Part shown: positions 1 to 6,767 of the stretch, piece by piece
Numbering within the stretch: the first letter of the stretch is position 1
Layout of the letters: each line of letters opens with the position of its first letter
Notes under the pieces: model-generated
Databases searched by the model: none
What the model was told of the DNA's origin: nothing
The model's input: only the letters and a program-made list of their open reading frames with translations
Origin: Actinomycetes bacterium
GTDB taxonomy: Bacteria > Actinomycetota > Actinomycetes > Propionibacteriales > Nocardioidaceae
NCBI GenBank assembly: GCA_029779385.1
Contig: JAKPAQ010000085.1
Span: 1-10,352, forward strand
Length of the DNA: 10,352 bases
Direction of reading: 5' to 3'
Translations under genes and position numbers: made by a program

Positions 1-28
1 CACAGGTTGGCTTTTTGCGTGGACGCGC

Positions 29-64
29 GTGTCGGATTCCCCTGTTAGCCGGGGAATCCGACAC
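29..64. repeat. Palindrome with 14-bp perfect arms
   Basis: Arms 29-42 (GTGTCGGATTCCCC) and 51-64 are exact reverse complements around an 8-nt loop, TGTTAGCC. The inner 24 nt match the reverse complement of the palindrome at 1232-1267 with one substitution. The outer arm bases differ in compensating pairs. No T-run follows on either strand, so it is not a classical intrinsic terminator. It could still terminate the unseen gene to the left or serve as a protein recognition site. Confidence 0.9.
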
Positions 65-105
65 AACCCAAGGGAAACTTCCCACGATCAGCGACTGGAA
101 ACCTT
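29..105 (+). repeat. Copy A of a 77-bp inverted repeat bracketing the AbiEi-like gene
   Basis: This 77-bp stretch aligns without gaps to the reverse complement of 1191-1267. By hand count 62 of 77 positions match: 31/36 in the outer palindrome, 17/26 in the middle and 14/15 in the inner end. The unit has three parts: a 36-nt palindrome, a small GGGAA-AC-TTCCC palindrome (72-83), and a conserved inner block around CGATCAGCGAC followed by GGAAACCTT. It reads inward toward the gene at 208. No transposase is visible, and I see no convincing target-site duplication outside the two copies. It may belong to a dispersed REP/BIME-like family or be the end of a small cassette. The repeat itself is seen directly; its nature is inference. 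Confidence 0.85.
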
Positions 106-156
106 CCACAGTCCCAGATCAACACCCGAGTGTGGAAGCCAAAAGAAAATTCCACA
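103..156. promoter_or_regulatory. TTCCACA repeats upstream of the AbiEi-like gene (possible operator)
   Basis: An 8-bp perfect inverted repeat lies at 103-110 (CTTCCACA) and 131-138 (TGTGGAAG), separated by 20 nt. A third TTCCACA lies at 150-156. The set sits 52-105 bp before the ATG at 208, and the first arm overlaps the end of repeat copy A by three bases. AbiEi-type antitoxins are known to bind inverted repeats in their own promoter through a winged-helix domain, so an autoregulatory operator is possible. I found no convincing -35/-10 pair between this region and the start. The repeats are seen; the role is inference. Confidence 0.35.
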
Positions 157-207
157 AGGCATCTCCGTGCACTCGAAGTCACCGCTCATGAGTAGAAAGG
201 TGATGCC

Positions 208-1185
208 ATGTCTTCGGAGTTCGATCAAATCGCAGCTGCCAGAGGCGGCTATATCCTTCGGCCAGACCTTCTCGACCTCGGATACAACGACCGCCATATT
301 CGCCGGGCGCTAAAGGCCGGCACGATCGTCCGGCTACGCGTCGGGACTTATGCGCCACGGTCGCATACTTCCCTAAACCCCGAAGATAGATACAGATTGC
401 TGTGCTATTCGGTACTCGACAAACTCCCGTCTGGGGTGGTGCTAAGTCACCAATCTGCCGCCGCGATCCACAGCGGAGTTACTTGGGGATTCGACACGAC
501 AACCGTGCACGTTACTCGTCTTGATGGCAACGGACAGCGGACTGAATCAGGTGTCATCCACCACTCGGGAACACTGCCGGAATCCGACGTGATGCTAGTT
601 GACGGACGAGCCGTAATGGTCCCTGCCAGAGCCGCCCTCGAAAGCGCTTCAACGGCAGGAACTGAAGCAGGCATGGTGCAGACTTCGCTCGCAATTCGAG
701 GAGGTGTCGAACCGGAAGAACTTCACGAACGACTTGAACGCATGAGGCGGTGGCCTGGATTCAACTCGGTACGTCTGGCAACACTTTGGGCCGTCCCCGA
801 GTGCGAAAACGTCGGGAAGATCCGTTCAATGCATATGTTCCGACGAACTGCGATACCCATTCCGCAGATGCAGGTTAAGTTCCAGAATCCTCACCGGTCA
901 TCAATTGCTAGAGTCGACTTCGATTGGGAGGACTACCACCATTGTGGTGAATTTGATGGCCTGATCAAGTACGGGCGCCTCAACCCCTATTCGACATCCA
1001 TGATTGGCCAAGTCCTAGTCGAGGAGAAACTTCGTGAAGACTCGATCCGCGAAATCCCACGCGGGATGAGCCGTTGGATCTATCGCGATCTGAGTACACC
1101 TGAACTGACAAGCCGACGAATTCGAGCCTCGATGGAGCAGTCACGCAAGCTCTTCGGCAAGCCACCAGTCAGCGTAATCGCATAA
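208..1185 (+). CDS. AbiEi-like winged-helix protein with C-terminal PD-(D/E)XK/DUF559-like domain
   Basis: The 325-residue protein has two recognisable parts. Residues about 4-50 resemble the AbiEi antitoxin N-terminal winged helix: an IAAARGGYILRPDLL start, then HIRRALKAGTIVRLRVGTYA. Residues about 195-295 resemble the Vsr/DUF559-type nuclease-like fold that often follows this domain in actinobacteria. Its acidic and basic residues are D237 (in RVDFDW), E248 and D250 (GEFDG), and E272/E273-K274 (VEEK). The middle, about 60-190, contains LSHQSAAAIHSG and is typical of the family but has no known catalytic motif. The ATG at 208 is preceded by a Shine-Dalgarno-like AGAAAGGTG at 194-202. The gene stands alone: no AbiEii nucleotidyltransferase toxin is adjacent, so a type IV toxin-antitoxin role is not supported here. 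From memory, relatives carry an acidic residue near ESVGESRSR, where this protein has ENVGKIRSM (200-208); if so, catalysis may be lost. It lies between inverted repeats. Family assignment is fairly sure; function is unknown. Confidence 0.8.
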   Translation: MSSEFDQIAAARGGYILRPDLLDLGYNDRHIRRALKAGTIVRLRVGTYAPRSHTSLNPEDRYRLLCYSVLDKLPSGVVLSHQSAAAIHSGVTWGFDTTTVHVTRLDGNGQRTESGVIHHSGTLPESDVMLVDGRAVMVPARAALESASTAGTEAGMVQTSLAIRGGVEPEELHERLERMRRWPGFNSVRLATLWAVPECENVGKIRSMHMFRRTAIPIPQMQVKFQNPHRSSIARVDFDWEDYHHCGEFDGLIKYGRLNPYSTSMIGQVLVEEKLREDSIREIPRGMSRWIYRDLSTPELTSRRIRASMEQSRKLFGKPPVSVIA

Positions 1186-1190
1186 CGCGC

Positions 1191-1267
1191 AAGGTTTCCT
1201 GTCGCTGATCGGGGGAAACTTCCGCCAGTCTGTGACTGATTCCCCGGCTAACCGGGGAATCAGTCAC
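1191..1267 (-). repeat. Copy B of the 77-bp inverted repeat
   Basis: This is the minus-strand counterpart of 29-105, with its palindrome outermost (1232-1267) and the conserved AAGGTTTCCTGTCGCTGATC block at its inner end, starting 5 bp after the AbiEi-like stop codon. The middle GGAA-GT-TTCC palindrome is also kept, although its sequence differs from copy A. Together the copies delimit a 1239-bp unit (29-1267) holding a single gene. The outer end overlaps the last codons of the converging phospholipase D gene. Confidence 0.85.
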
Positions 1268-1268
1268 A
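1231..1268. terminator. 17-bp-arm palindrome between convergent genes; possible bidirectional terminator
   Basis: Arms 1231-1247 (TGTGACTGATTCCCCGG) and 1252-1268 are perfect reverse complements around a CTAA loop. The palindrome lies between the AbiEi-like gene, which ends at 1185 on the plus strand, and the PLD gene, which ends at 1264 on the minus strand. That is where a shared terminator would be expected. It lacks a T-run on either side, so it would have to act as a hairpin-only terminator of the kind proposed for actinobacteria. It also belongs to a repeat family (29-64), so termination may be secondary. Confidence 0.5.
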
Positions 1269-2505
1269 CCAGCGGACGCCAGGGGCGGAGCACTCGCTCG
1301 TAGATCCGCGAGATCGTGGGGCGTTCGCGCCAGTCTTCGGCGGACAGAGGTTCGGCCCGAGTCGCGTCGCGAGCGAAAATTTGGCTCATTCCGTCCGCTA
1401 GGCCCGAGTCGAGGATTTCCAGGTTGATTTCGTAGTTGCCGGTCAAGCTGAGCCGGTCGATGTTTGCCGTGCCGATGGTCGACCATTCGCCATCGATCGT
1501 CATTGTCTTGGCGTGAACCATATGGTCGCCGTAGCGCAGAATCTCGACCCCGGCATCGAGCAAACGCCCGAAATAGCTGCGGGCGACAAAGTCGGCAACG
1601 ACATGGTTTGAAACCCTCGGAATCAGGATGCGAACCTGCACACCCCGCCTACTCGCGTCAACCAAGGCTTCAAGAATATTGCGATCTGGAATGAAATAGG
1701 CCTGAGTGATTTCGATTGTCGAAGTCGCGCGGTCGATCGCTTCTAGGTACATCCCGCGAATCGGGTAAATCAGTTGACGCGGCACATTTCGGTGGGCTCG
1801 GACGTGGGGGTCCCAACTGGCCTGGCTCAACGGGCGAAGTTGCTCATCAGGGTGCGCATCGTTCCAAAAGTCGATGAACGTGTTCTCGAGGTCCCAAACT
1901 GCCGATCCCGTGACCGAAACGTGCGTATCTCGCCACTGGTTCGTGTACAGGCTGCCAACGTTGTAGCCGCCGACGAAGCCGATTCGGTCATCGACAACAA
2001 GGATCTTTCGATGATCGCGGCCCCAAGCGCGAGGACTGAAGAAGGCGAAAGTCCGCGGAAAGACTGGGAATCGCAGGACTCGAATCGGTTCGGGGAACCG
2101 GAAGAAAGAACGCTTCACAACCATGTTCGCGAATCCGTCATAAATGACGTAGACCGCCACTCCCCTTCCGGCCGCAGCAATCAAAGCCGCCTTGAAGCGC
2201 TGGCCCATTTCGTCGCCTTTTACGATGTACGACTCGAACAGAATGCGTTCGGTAGCCGAATCAATTGCGGCCAACATGTCGTCGAAAAGGGCTTCGCCCG
2301 AAACATAAACCTCGGCGCGCGACGAGTTGCCAACAGCAAACTCCTGCGGTTCAACTCGGGGCAATGGGGCCAACCCTCGGGCCCTGATCGATCGACGGAC
2401 TTTCGCCACCGCCATCAACGAAGCAACCGCTACGACCTGAGTTCCGAACACCACCAGCAGAACCCGACGGAGAAGAGTCTTTGGCGAAACGGAACGGAAC
2501 TCCAT
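1264..2505 (-). CDS. Phospholipase D / cardiolipin synthase-like protein with two HKD motifs
   Basis: The 413-residue protein of the phospholipase D superfamily has both HKD motifs: H165-x-K167-x4-D172 (HRKILVVD, followed by GFVGGYN) and H331-x-K333-x4-D338 (HAKTMTID, followed by IGTANID). In cardiolipin synthases these form one active site that transfers a phosphatidyl group via a phosphohistidine. A single hydrophobic segment at about residues 14-34 should anchor it in the membrane, with the catalytic part following. I chose the ATG at 2505, 10 bp after the truB stop. A longer reading from 2580 would run into truB, and its extra 25 residues show no family similarity. Shine-Dalgarno pairing is weak, so translation may be coupled to truB. 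The TGA stop lies within the palindrome at 1231-1268. Cardiolipin synthesis is the likeliest role, but other phosphatidyl transfers are possible from sequence alone. Confidence 0.88.
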   Translation of the reverse strand: MEFRSVSPKTLLRRVLLVVFGTQVVAVASLMAVAKVRRSIRARGLAPLPRVEPQEFAVGNSSRAEVYVSGEALFDDMLAAIDSATERILFESYIVKGDEMGQRFKAALIAAAGRGVAVYVIYDGFANMVVKRSFFRFPEPIRVLRFPVFPRTFAFFSPRAWGRDHRKILVVDDRIGFVGGYNVGSLYTNQWRDTHVSVTGSAVWDLENTFIDFWNDAHPDEQLRPLSQASWDPHVRAHRNVPRQLIYPIRGMYLEAIDRATSTIEITQAYFIPDRNILEALVDASRRGVQVRILIPRVSNHVVADFVARSYFGRLLDAGVEILRYGDHMVHAKTMTIDGEWSTIGTANIDRLSLTGNYEINLEILDSGLADGMSQIFARDATRAEPLSAEDWRERPTISRIYERVLRPWRPLV

Positions 2506-2515
2506 GGACCTAACC

Positions 2516-3400
2516 CTAGGTGAATACCGCAACTGGACGGGCGCCATCGCCAGCGGCTTCGTAAAGCGCCAAGAATTCACCGTCCGGAGCGAACACCGCT
2601 ACCGGACCTTCGGCCGAAAGTCGGACATCGATTCGACGGCCAAAACGCACATTCGCTGCCTCGTCCCCAGGAAGTTCAACCGACTCGAAAGAAGCTTTCG
2701 CAACTTCGCCAATCGGCACGACGCCAAACTGCTTCTCCAACTCCGCCAACGTCTTGGCCAGCGTTAGGCCAAAGCCACCAACACGGGTCCGACGTCGCGC
2801 ACTCAAATGACCGCCGACGCCTAACGCCTTGCCCAAGTCGCGTGCCAACGCCCGAATATAGGTGCCGCTTGAACACACCACGCGCACGTCAGCCTCGGCC
2901 CGCTCCCCCGGTCGAAAAGCCAAAAGTTCAAACTCGGCTACCTCGACCGGCCTGGCAGCCAACTCGAACTCTTCACCGGAACGAACGCGCGCATACGAGC
3001 GTTTCCCATCGACCTTGATCGCCGAAACCGACGACGGAACCTGCATGATCTGACCCGTGAGTGGCCTGAGTTCAGCCAAAACTTTCGTCTCAGTCACCGC
3101 CGAAGCATCAGTCGTGTCCGTAACTTCGCCCTCGGCGTCGTCAGTGATCGTCGACGCGCCTAGAACAATCGTCGCCAAATACTCTTTGTCAGCACCAGAC
3201 AAGTACCCCAGTAACCTCGTGGCACGGCCGACGCCGACAACGAGGACACCGGTAGCCATCGGGTCGAGCGTGCCCGCGTGGCCAACCTTGCGAGTCTGAG
3301 CAAGCCTGCGGGTTCGGGCGACCACATCATGTGATGTCCAGCCCGCAGGCTTGTCGATGACGACGACTCCCGCAGGTGGTTCAGTCGTCGGTTTCGTCAT
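2516..3400 (-). CDS. truB: tRNA pseudouridine(55) synthase TruB
   Basis: TruB isomerises U55 to pseudouridine in the T-loop of most tRNAs and also acts as a tRNA-folding chaperone. The 294-residue protein shows the family hallmarks: VIDKPAGWTSHD (14-25), the catalytic loop GHAGTLDPMATGVL with nucleophile D46, DKEYLA (71-76) and CSSGTYIRALARDLG (176-190). The C-terminal 60-70 residues match the PUA-like domain usual in actinobacterial TruB. The ATG at 3400 places MTKPTTEPPAG just before the first conserved motif. It overlaps the rbfA end by 20 bp, and an earlier start would only read rbfA out of frame. No strong Shine-Dalgarno precedes it, which fits translational coupling to rbfA. It belongs to the rimP-to-truB operon. 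Confidence 0.96.
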   Translation of the reverse strand: MTKPTTEPPAGVVVIDKPAGWTSHDVVARTRRLAQTRKVGHAGTLDPMATGVLVVGVGRATRLLGYLSGADKEYLATIVLGASTITDDAEGEVTDTTDASAVTETKVLAELRPLTGQIMQVPSSVSAIKVDGKRSYARVRSGEEFELAARPVEVAEFELLAFRPGERAEADVRVVCSSGTYIRALARDLGKALGVGGHLSARRRTRVGGFGLTLAKTLAELEKQFGVVPIGEVAKASFESVELPGDEAANVRFGRRIDVRLSAEGPVAVFAPDGEFLALYEAAGDGARPVAVFT

Positions 3401-3818
3401 CAGCGTCGTGCTGCTTGTACGGGTCTGCTTCGCCGGCGTATTGCGCATCCTTGGCCTGCTCTGCCACCAGCGCATCGGACTGACGGGCCTTAGACAGCAA
3501 CTCTTCAATCTCGCGGGCCGTCTCAGGGACAGCATCCAAGAAGAACTCCAACGAGGGCGTGTGACGCACGCCCAGTTGCTTGCCAACCTCCGAACGGATC
3601 AAACCGGTAGCACTGGACAAGGCTGCCGCGGTCTCTGCCCGCGCCCGCTCATCGCCCATGACGGTGTAGAAGACGGACGCATGCTGACCGTCGCCGGTGA
3701 GGCGCACATCAGTGATCGTGACGAACCCGAGCCGCGGGTCTTTGACCCGCCGCTCGAGCATCGCCGCAACGATCTGCTTTATCCGATCAGACTTCTTGGC
3801 CTGCCGAGGACTTGCCAC
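3381..3818 (-). CDS. rbfA: 30S ribosome-binding factor RbfA
   Basis: RbfA is a small KH-fold protein that binds the 30S subunit, helps 16S rRNA 5'-end maturation and is needed for cold adaptation in E. coli. The 145 residues include the typical start (RIKQIVAAMLERRVKDPRLG, 12-31), FVTITDVRLTGDGQHASVFY (32-51), and the helix with RSEVGKQLGVRHTPSLEFFLD (74-94). The C-terminal tail, about 115-145, is acidic (DADDETDD) and unstructured-looking. The start is GTG at 3818, 3 bp after the infB stop. The 3' end overlaps truB by 20 bp. Both junctions suggest coupled translation. Confidence 0.96.
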   Translation of the reverse strand: MASPRQAKKSDRIKQIVAAMLERRVKDPRLGFVTITDVRLTGDGQHASVFYTVMGDERARAETAAALSSATGLIRSEVGKQLGVRHTPSLEFFLDAVPETAREIEELLSKARQSDALVAEQAKDAQYAGEADPYKQHDADDETDD

Positions 3819-3821
3819 GGT

Positions 3822-6614
3822 TCAGTCTCGCTTCTTTTCGACCAGTTCGAAGGCTTCGATCACATCGCCGACCTTCACATCGGAGTACGAGACCACGACG
3901 CCACACTCGAAGCCCTCGCGGACCTCCGAAGCATCGTCCTTCTCGCGCCGTAGCGACAACACGTCGAGATTGTCGGCCACAACCGAGCCATCGCGAACGA
4001 TTCGGACCTTCGCATTGCGTCGGATCGAACCGCTGGTGACCATACAACCGGCAATGTTGCCGCCCTTGACCTTGCTCGACTTGAACAGGTCGCGGATCTC
4101 GGCTTGACCGAGTTGCTTCTCTTCGTAGATCGGCTTGAGCATGCCCTTGAGCGCGGCTTCGATTTCTTCGATGGCCTGGTAGATCACCGAGTAGTAGCGA
4201 ATCTCGACGCCTTCACGATCGGCCAGCTCGGTCGCCTTGCCCTGCGGACGAACGTTGTAGCCGATGATGATCGCGTTGGAGGCAGCAGCGAGGTTGACAT
4301 CGGTTTCGGTGATTGCACCGACACCGCGGTCAATAACTCGAAGTGCAACTTCTTCGCCGACCTCGATACCCGCAAGCGAGTCCTCGAGCGCCTCGACCGA
4401 ACCAGCGCCGTCGCCCTTGAGGATGAGCAGCAGTTCGTCGGTTTCGCCCTTCTCCATCGAGGACATGAAGTCCTCCAAGGTCCGCCGACCCGAACGCTTG
4501 GCCAGCAAGGCGTTGCGCTCGCGGGCTTCACGCTTCTCAGCGATCTGGCGGGCGATCCGGTCATCTTCAACAACCATGAAGTTGTCACCAGCACCAGGCA
4601 CTGCGGTCAAACCAAGCACCAACGCTGGGCGCGACGGCGGAGCCTCGGTGATGTTTTCGCCATGCTCATCGAGCATGGCGCGAACACGACCAAAGGCCGG
4701 GCCAGCCACCAACGAGTCACCGACTCGCAAGGTGCCTCGCTGAACCAGCACCGTCGCGACCGGGCCGCGTCCGCGGTCCAAGTGCGCTTCGATGGCAAGG
4801 CCTTCGGCCTTCTGGTTCGGGTTGGCCCGCAAATCCAAGGACGCATCGGCGGTCAACACGATCGCTTCGAGCAACGAATCCATTCCGGTGCCAGCCTTGG
4901 CCGAGACGTCGATGAACATTGACTCTCCGCCGTACTCTTCGGGAACCAGTCCGTATTCGGTCAACTGGCCACGGACCTTCGACGGGTCTGCGCCTTCCTT
5001 GTCGACCTTGTTGACTGCAACGACGATCGGCACGCCGGCCGCCTTCGCGTGGTTGAGCGCTTCAATCGTCTGCGGCATGACACCGTCGTCGGCGGCGACA
5101 ACCAAGATCGCGATATCGGTCGCCTGAGCACCACGTGCACGCATGGCGGTGAACGCCTCGTGACCCGGGGTATCGATGAAGGTGATCGCGCGTTCTTTGC
5201 CATCGACTTCAGTGGTGACCTGGTAGGCGCCGATGGACTGGGTGATGCCACCGGCTTCCTTCGCGACGACGTTCGCGTTGCGCAAGGCGTCAAGCAACTT
5301 CGTCTTACCGTGGTCAACGTGGCCCATCACGGTCACGACCGGCGGACGAGCCTCAAGATCGTCTTCACTGCCCTCATCTTCACCGAACTCCAAGGAGAAC
5401 GACTCGAGCAGTTCGCGATCCTCGTCTTCTGGGGAAACGACCTGAACGTCGTAGTTCAGTTCCTCGCCCAGAATCTGCAGGGTCTCGTCGTTTACCGACT
5501 GTGTGGCGGTGACCATCTCACCGAGGTGGAACAGCACCTGTACTAGCGATGCGGCGTCCACGCCGATCTTGTCGGCGAAGTCAGTCAGCGAAGCACCGCG
5601 AGCCATGCGCACGATCTCGCCATTGCCCTTTTTGACCCGCACACCACCGATTGCCGGTGCCTGCATCTGGTCAAACTCTTGGCGCTTGGCGCGCTTGCTC
5701 TTACGACCTCGACGTACCGGTCCCCCGGCGCGACCGAACGCACCCTGAGTACCGCCACGCTGGTTGCGACCTGGACCGCCGGGACGACCGCCGCCCGCGG
5801 GCGGGCCGGAGAAGCCACCGCCACCGGGACGACCTGCACCGCCACCTTGACCGCCGGGACGACCTGCGCCGCCACCTTGGCCACCGGGACGACCTGCGCC
5901 GCCACCGGGACGGCCACCAGGGCCTGGCCGACCGCTCGTGCGGGCCGGGCCAACCGACGACTGCTTGGGCATCATTGCCGGGTTAGGACGCGGCATGCCT
6001 GGACGTGCCGGGGCTCCGCCTTCGCGTGCCGCCGGCGGCCGCGGCGGGCGCTCCTGCTGCATCCCCTGCTTTGAGGAGAACGGGTTATTGCCTGGCCGAG
6101 CGCCGCCAGGGCGAGGGCCTGGCCGAGCGGCACCGGTGGGCAACCCACCGGCTTGACCTGGCCGAGGCGCCGCCGGTGCCGCGGCCGCTGGAGCGGCTGG
6201 AGCGGCCGGAGCCGGCTTTTCGGCAACCGGCTCTGGGGCCGGTTCGGGTTCGGGGGCTGGCGCGGCGGGCTTGCGTGGACCAGGAACTGGACCACCTGCC
6301 TTGGGGGCCTTGGCCGCCGGTGTTTCAACGACTGGCGCTGCTGCTTCGACGGTTTCGGTGGCCGGTTCGGCTACTTCGGGCGTGTCTGCCTTCTTGGCAG
6401 CAGCCTTTTTCGCTGGGGCCTTTTTCGCAGGCGCCTTAGCGGCACCCATTGCGAGTAGGCGATCACCATGCTCCTCGCGAAGGCGACGCACCACTGGTGC
6501 CTCAACGGTCGAGGACGCAGACTTCACGTACTCGCCCATCTCCTTGAGGGTGGACAGGACTACTTTGCTCTCAACACCGAGCTCTTTGGCGAGCTCGTGG
6601 ACTCTGACAGCCAC
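3822..6614 (-). CDS. infB: Translation initiation factor IF-2
   Basis: IF2 is the GTPase that brings fMet-tRNA to the 30S subunit and promotes 50S joining. The 930-residue protein has, in order: an IF2_N helical domain (about 1-55, [14 protein letters not shown]); an Ala/Lys/Pro-rich linker (56-175); a Gly/Arg/Pro-rich stretch (170-300) with three decapeptide-type repeats; a basic patch [12 protein letters not shown] (301-312); a second IF2_N domain (about 338-395); and the G domain. G-domain motifs are G1 GHVDHGKT (431-438), G2 around [10 protein letters not shown] (455-464), G3 DTPGH (481-485), G4 NKVD (535-538) and G5 SAK (571-573). The beta-barrel and C-terminal fMet-tRNA-binding domains follow and appear complete. 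The start is GTG at 6614, with a GAAGGAG Shine-Dalgarno at 6625-6619. The long low-complexity linker is typical of actinobacteria. The leader upstream is unusual (see 6619-6656). Confidence 0.98.
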   Translation of the reverse strand: MAVRVHELAKELGVESKVVLSTLKEMGEYVKSASSTVEAPVVRRLREEHGDRLLAMGAAKAPAKKAPAKKAAAKKADTPEVAEPATETVEAAAPVVETPAAKAPKAGGPVPGPRKPAAPAPEPEPAPEPVAEKPAPAAPAAPAAAAPAAPRPGQAGGLPTGAARPGPRPGGARPGNNPFSSKQGMQQERPPRPPAAREGGAPARPGMPRPNPAMMPKQSSVGPARTSGRPGPGGRPGGGAGRPGGQGGGAGRPGGQGGGAGRPGGGGFSGPPAGGGRPGGPGRNQRGGTQGAFGRAGGPVRRGRKSKRAKRQEFDQMQAPAIGGVRVKKGNGEIVRMARGASLTDFADKIGVDAASLVQVLFHLGEMVTATQSVNDETLQILGEELNYDVQVVSPEDEDRELLESFSLEFGEDEGSEDDLEARPPVVTVMGHVDHGKTKLLDALRNANVVAKEAGGITQSIGAYQVTTEVDGKERAITFIDTPGHEAFTAMRARGAQATDIAILVVAADDGVMPQTIEALNHAKAAGVPIVVAVNKVDKEGADPSKVRGQLTEYGLVPEEYGGESMFIDVSAKAGTGMDSLLEAIVLTADASLDLRANPNQKAEGLAIEAHLDRGRGPVATVLVQRGTLRVGDSLVAGPAFGRVRAMLDEHGENITEAPPSRPALVLGLTAVPGAGDNFMVVEDDRIARQIAEKREARERNALLAKRSGRRTLEDFMSSMEKGETDELLLILKGDGAGSVEALEDSLAGIEVGEEVALRVIDRGVGAITETDVNLAAASNAIIIGYNVRPQGKATELADREGVEIRYYSVIYQAIEEIEAALKGMLKPIYEEKQLGQAEIRDLFKSSKVKGGNIAGCMVTSGSIRRNAKVRIVRDGSVVADNLDVLSLRREKDDASEVREGFECGVVVSYSDVKVGDVIEAFELVEKKRD
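5821..5910 (-). repeat. Three 30-bp tandem repeats in the IF-2 glycine-rich linker
   Basis: Three adjacent 30-bp units (5821-5850, 5851-5880, 5881-5910) share CCRCCGGGACGACCTGCRCC on the plus strand. The third unit diverges in its last bases. On the coding strand they encode copies of [10 protein letters not shown] (about residues 236-265 of IF2). The unit length is a multiple of three, so gain or loss of copies keeps the frame. The segment is coding and lies in a linker presumed disordered. Confidence 0.85.
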
Positions 6615-6618
6615 ACTT

Positions 6619-6656
6619 CTCCTTCAGGGGATCCAAGCCCGAAGGAGGCTCGGATC
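6619..6656 (-). promoter_or_regulatory. infB leader hairpin with loop complementary to the Shine-Dalgarno
   Basis: On the minus strand, GATCCGAGCC (6656-6647) can pair with GGCTTGGATC (6639-6630), with one G-U pair, leaving a 7-nt loop TCCTTCG. The stretch CTCCTTC (6647-6641) is perfectly complementary to the infB Shine-Dalgarno GAAGGAG (6625-6619). The loop could therefore sequester the ribosome binding site, as a pseudoknot or as an alternative fold, and so control IF2 translation. The complementarity is seen directly; any regulatory effect is inference. The 4-nt link to the Shine-Dalgarno is short for a full pseudoknot over a 10-bp stem, so partial or mutually exclusive pairing is more likely. 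Confidence 0.4.
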
Positions 6657-6674
6657 GCTAGTTGACGTACAGGC

Positions 6675-6702
6675 TCATTGCACAATAAAAAGTCATTGCG
6701 CA
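6675..6702. repeat. Direct repeat TCATTGCRCA, 18-bp spacing, in the ylxR-infB gap
   Basis: TCATTGCACA (6675-6684) and TCATTGCGCA (6693-6702) differ at one base and are separated by the AT-rich ATAAAAAG. They lie in the 153-bp gap between ylxR and infB, the only sizeable gap in the operon. Such a pair could be a regulator site or part of an internal promoter for infB. On the minus strand a TATTGT between the copies resembles a -10 box, but no good -35 accompanies it. No protein is known to me for this motif. Confidence 0.4.
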
Positions 6703-6767
6703 GTACTCATCGAGCGTTCATGAGCATGTGCTCCGATTTCGTGTCGGTGGGGTTCTCCCACGTTTGG

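Noticed and set aside
15..28. Target-site duplication candidate GYGGACGC at 19-26 and 1272-1279
   Set aside because: The copies differ by one base, are not directly adjacent to the repeat ends in a consistent way, and the right copy encodes the PLD C-terminus, so it is likely coincidental.
29..313. 94-codon plus-strand frame beginning in repeat copy A, similar to a minus-strand frame at 1169-1486
   Set aside because: The shared peptide (SDSPVSRGI...) is only the translation of the two repeat copies. Both frames overlap better genes and lack ribosome binding sites.
208..1185. A complete type IV AbiE toxin-antitoxin system
   Set aside because: Only the AbiEi-like component is present. No nucleotidyltransferase (AbiEii) gene lies on either side, and the nuclease-like C-terminus marks a common stand-alone actinobacterial architecture.
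1774..2523. 249-codon open frame on the plus strand opposite the PLD gene
   Set aside because: It is antisense to a gene with clear HKD motifs. Its translation has no recognisable domain and looks like a codon-bias shadow.
5821..5910. A regularly spaced 30-bp repeat array resembling a short CRISPR
   Set aside because: The units are directly adjacent with no spacers and lie in frame within the Gly-rich linker of infB.
6662..6690. TTGACG and ATAAAA at 17-bp spacing on the plus strand, promoter-like
   Set aside because: It would drive transcription antisense to ylxR and nusA with no plus-strand gene behind it, and the -10 match is poor. Not supported beyond chance.
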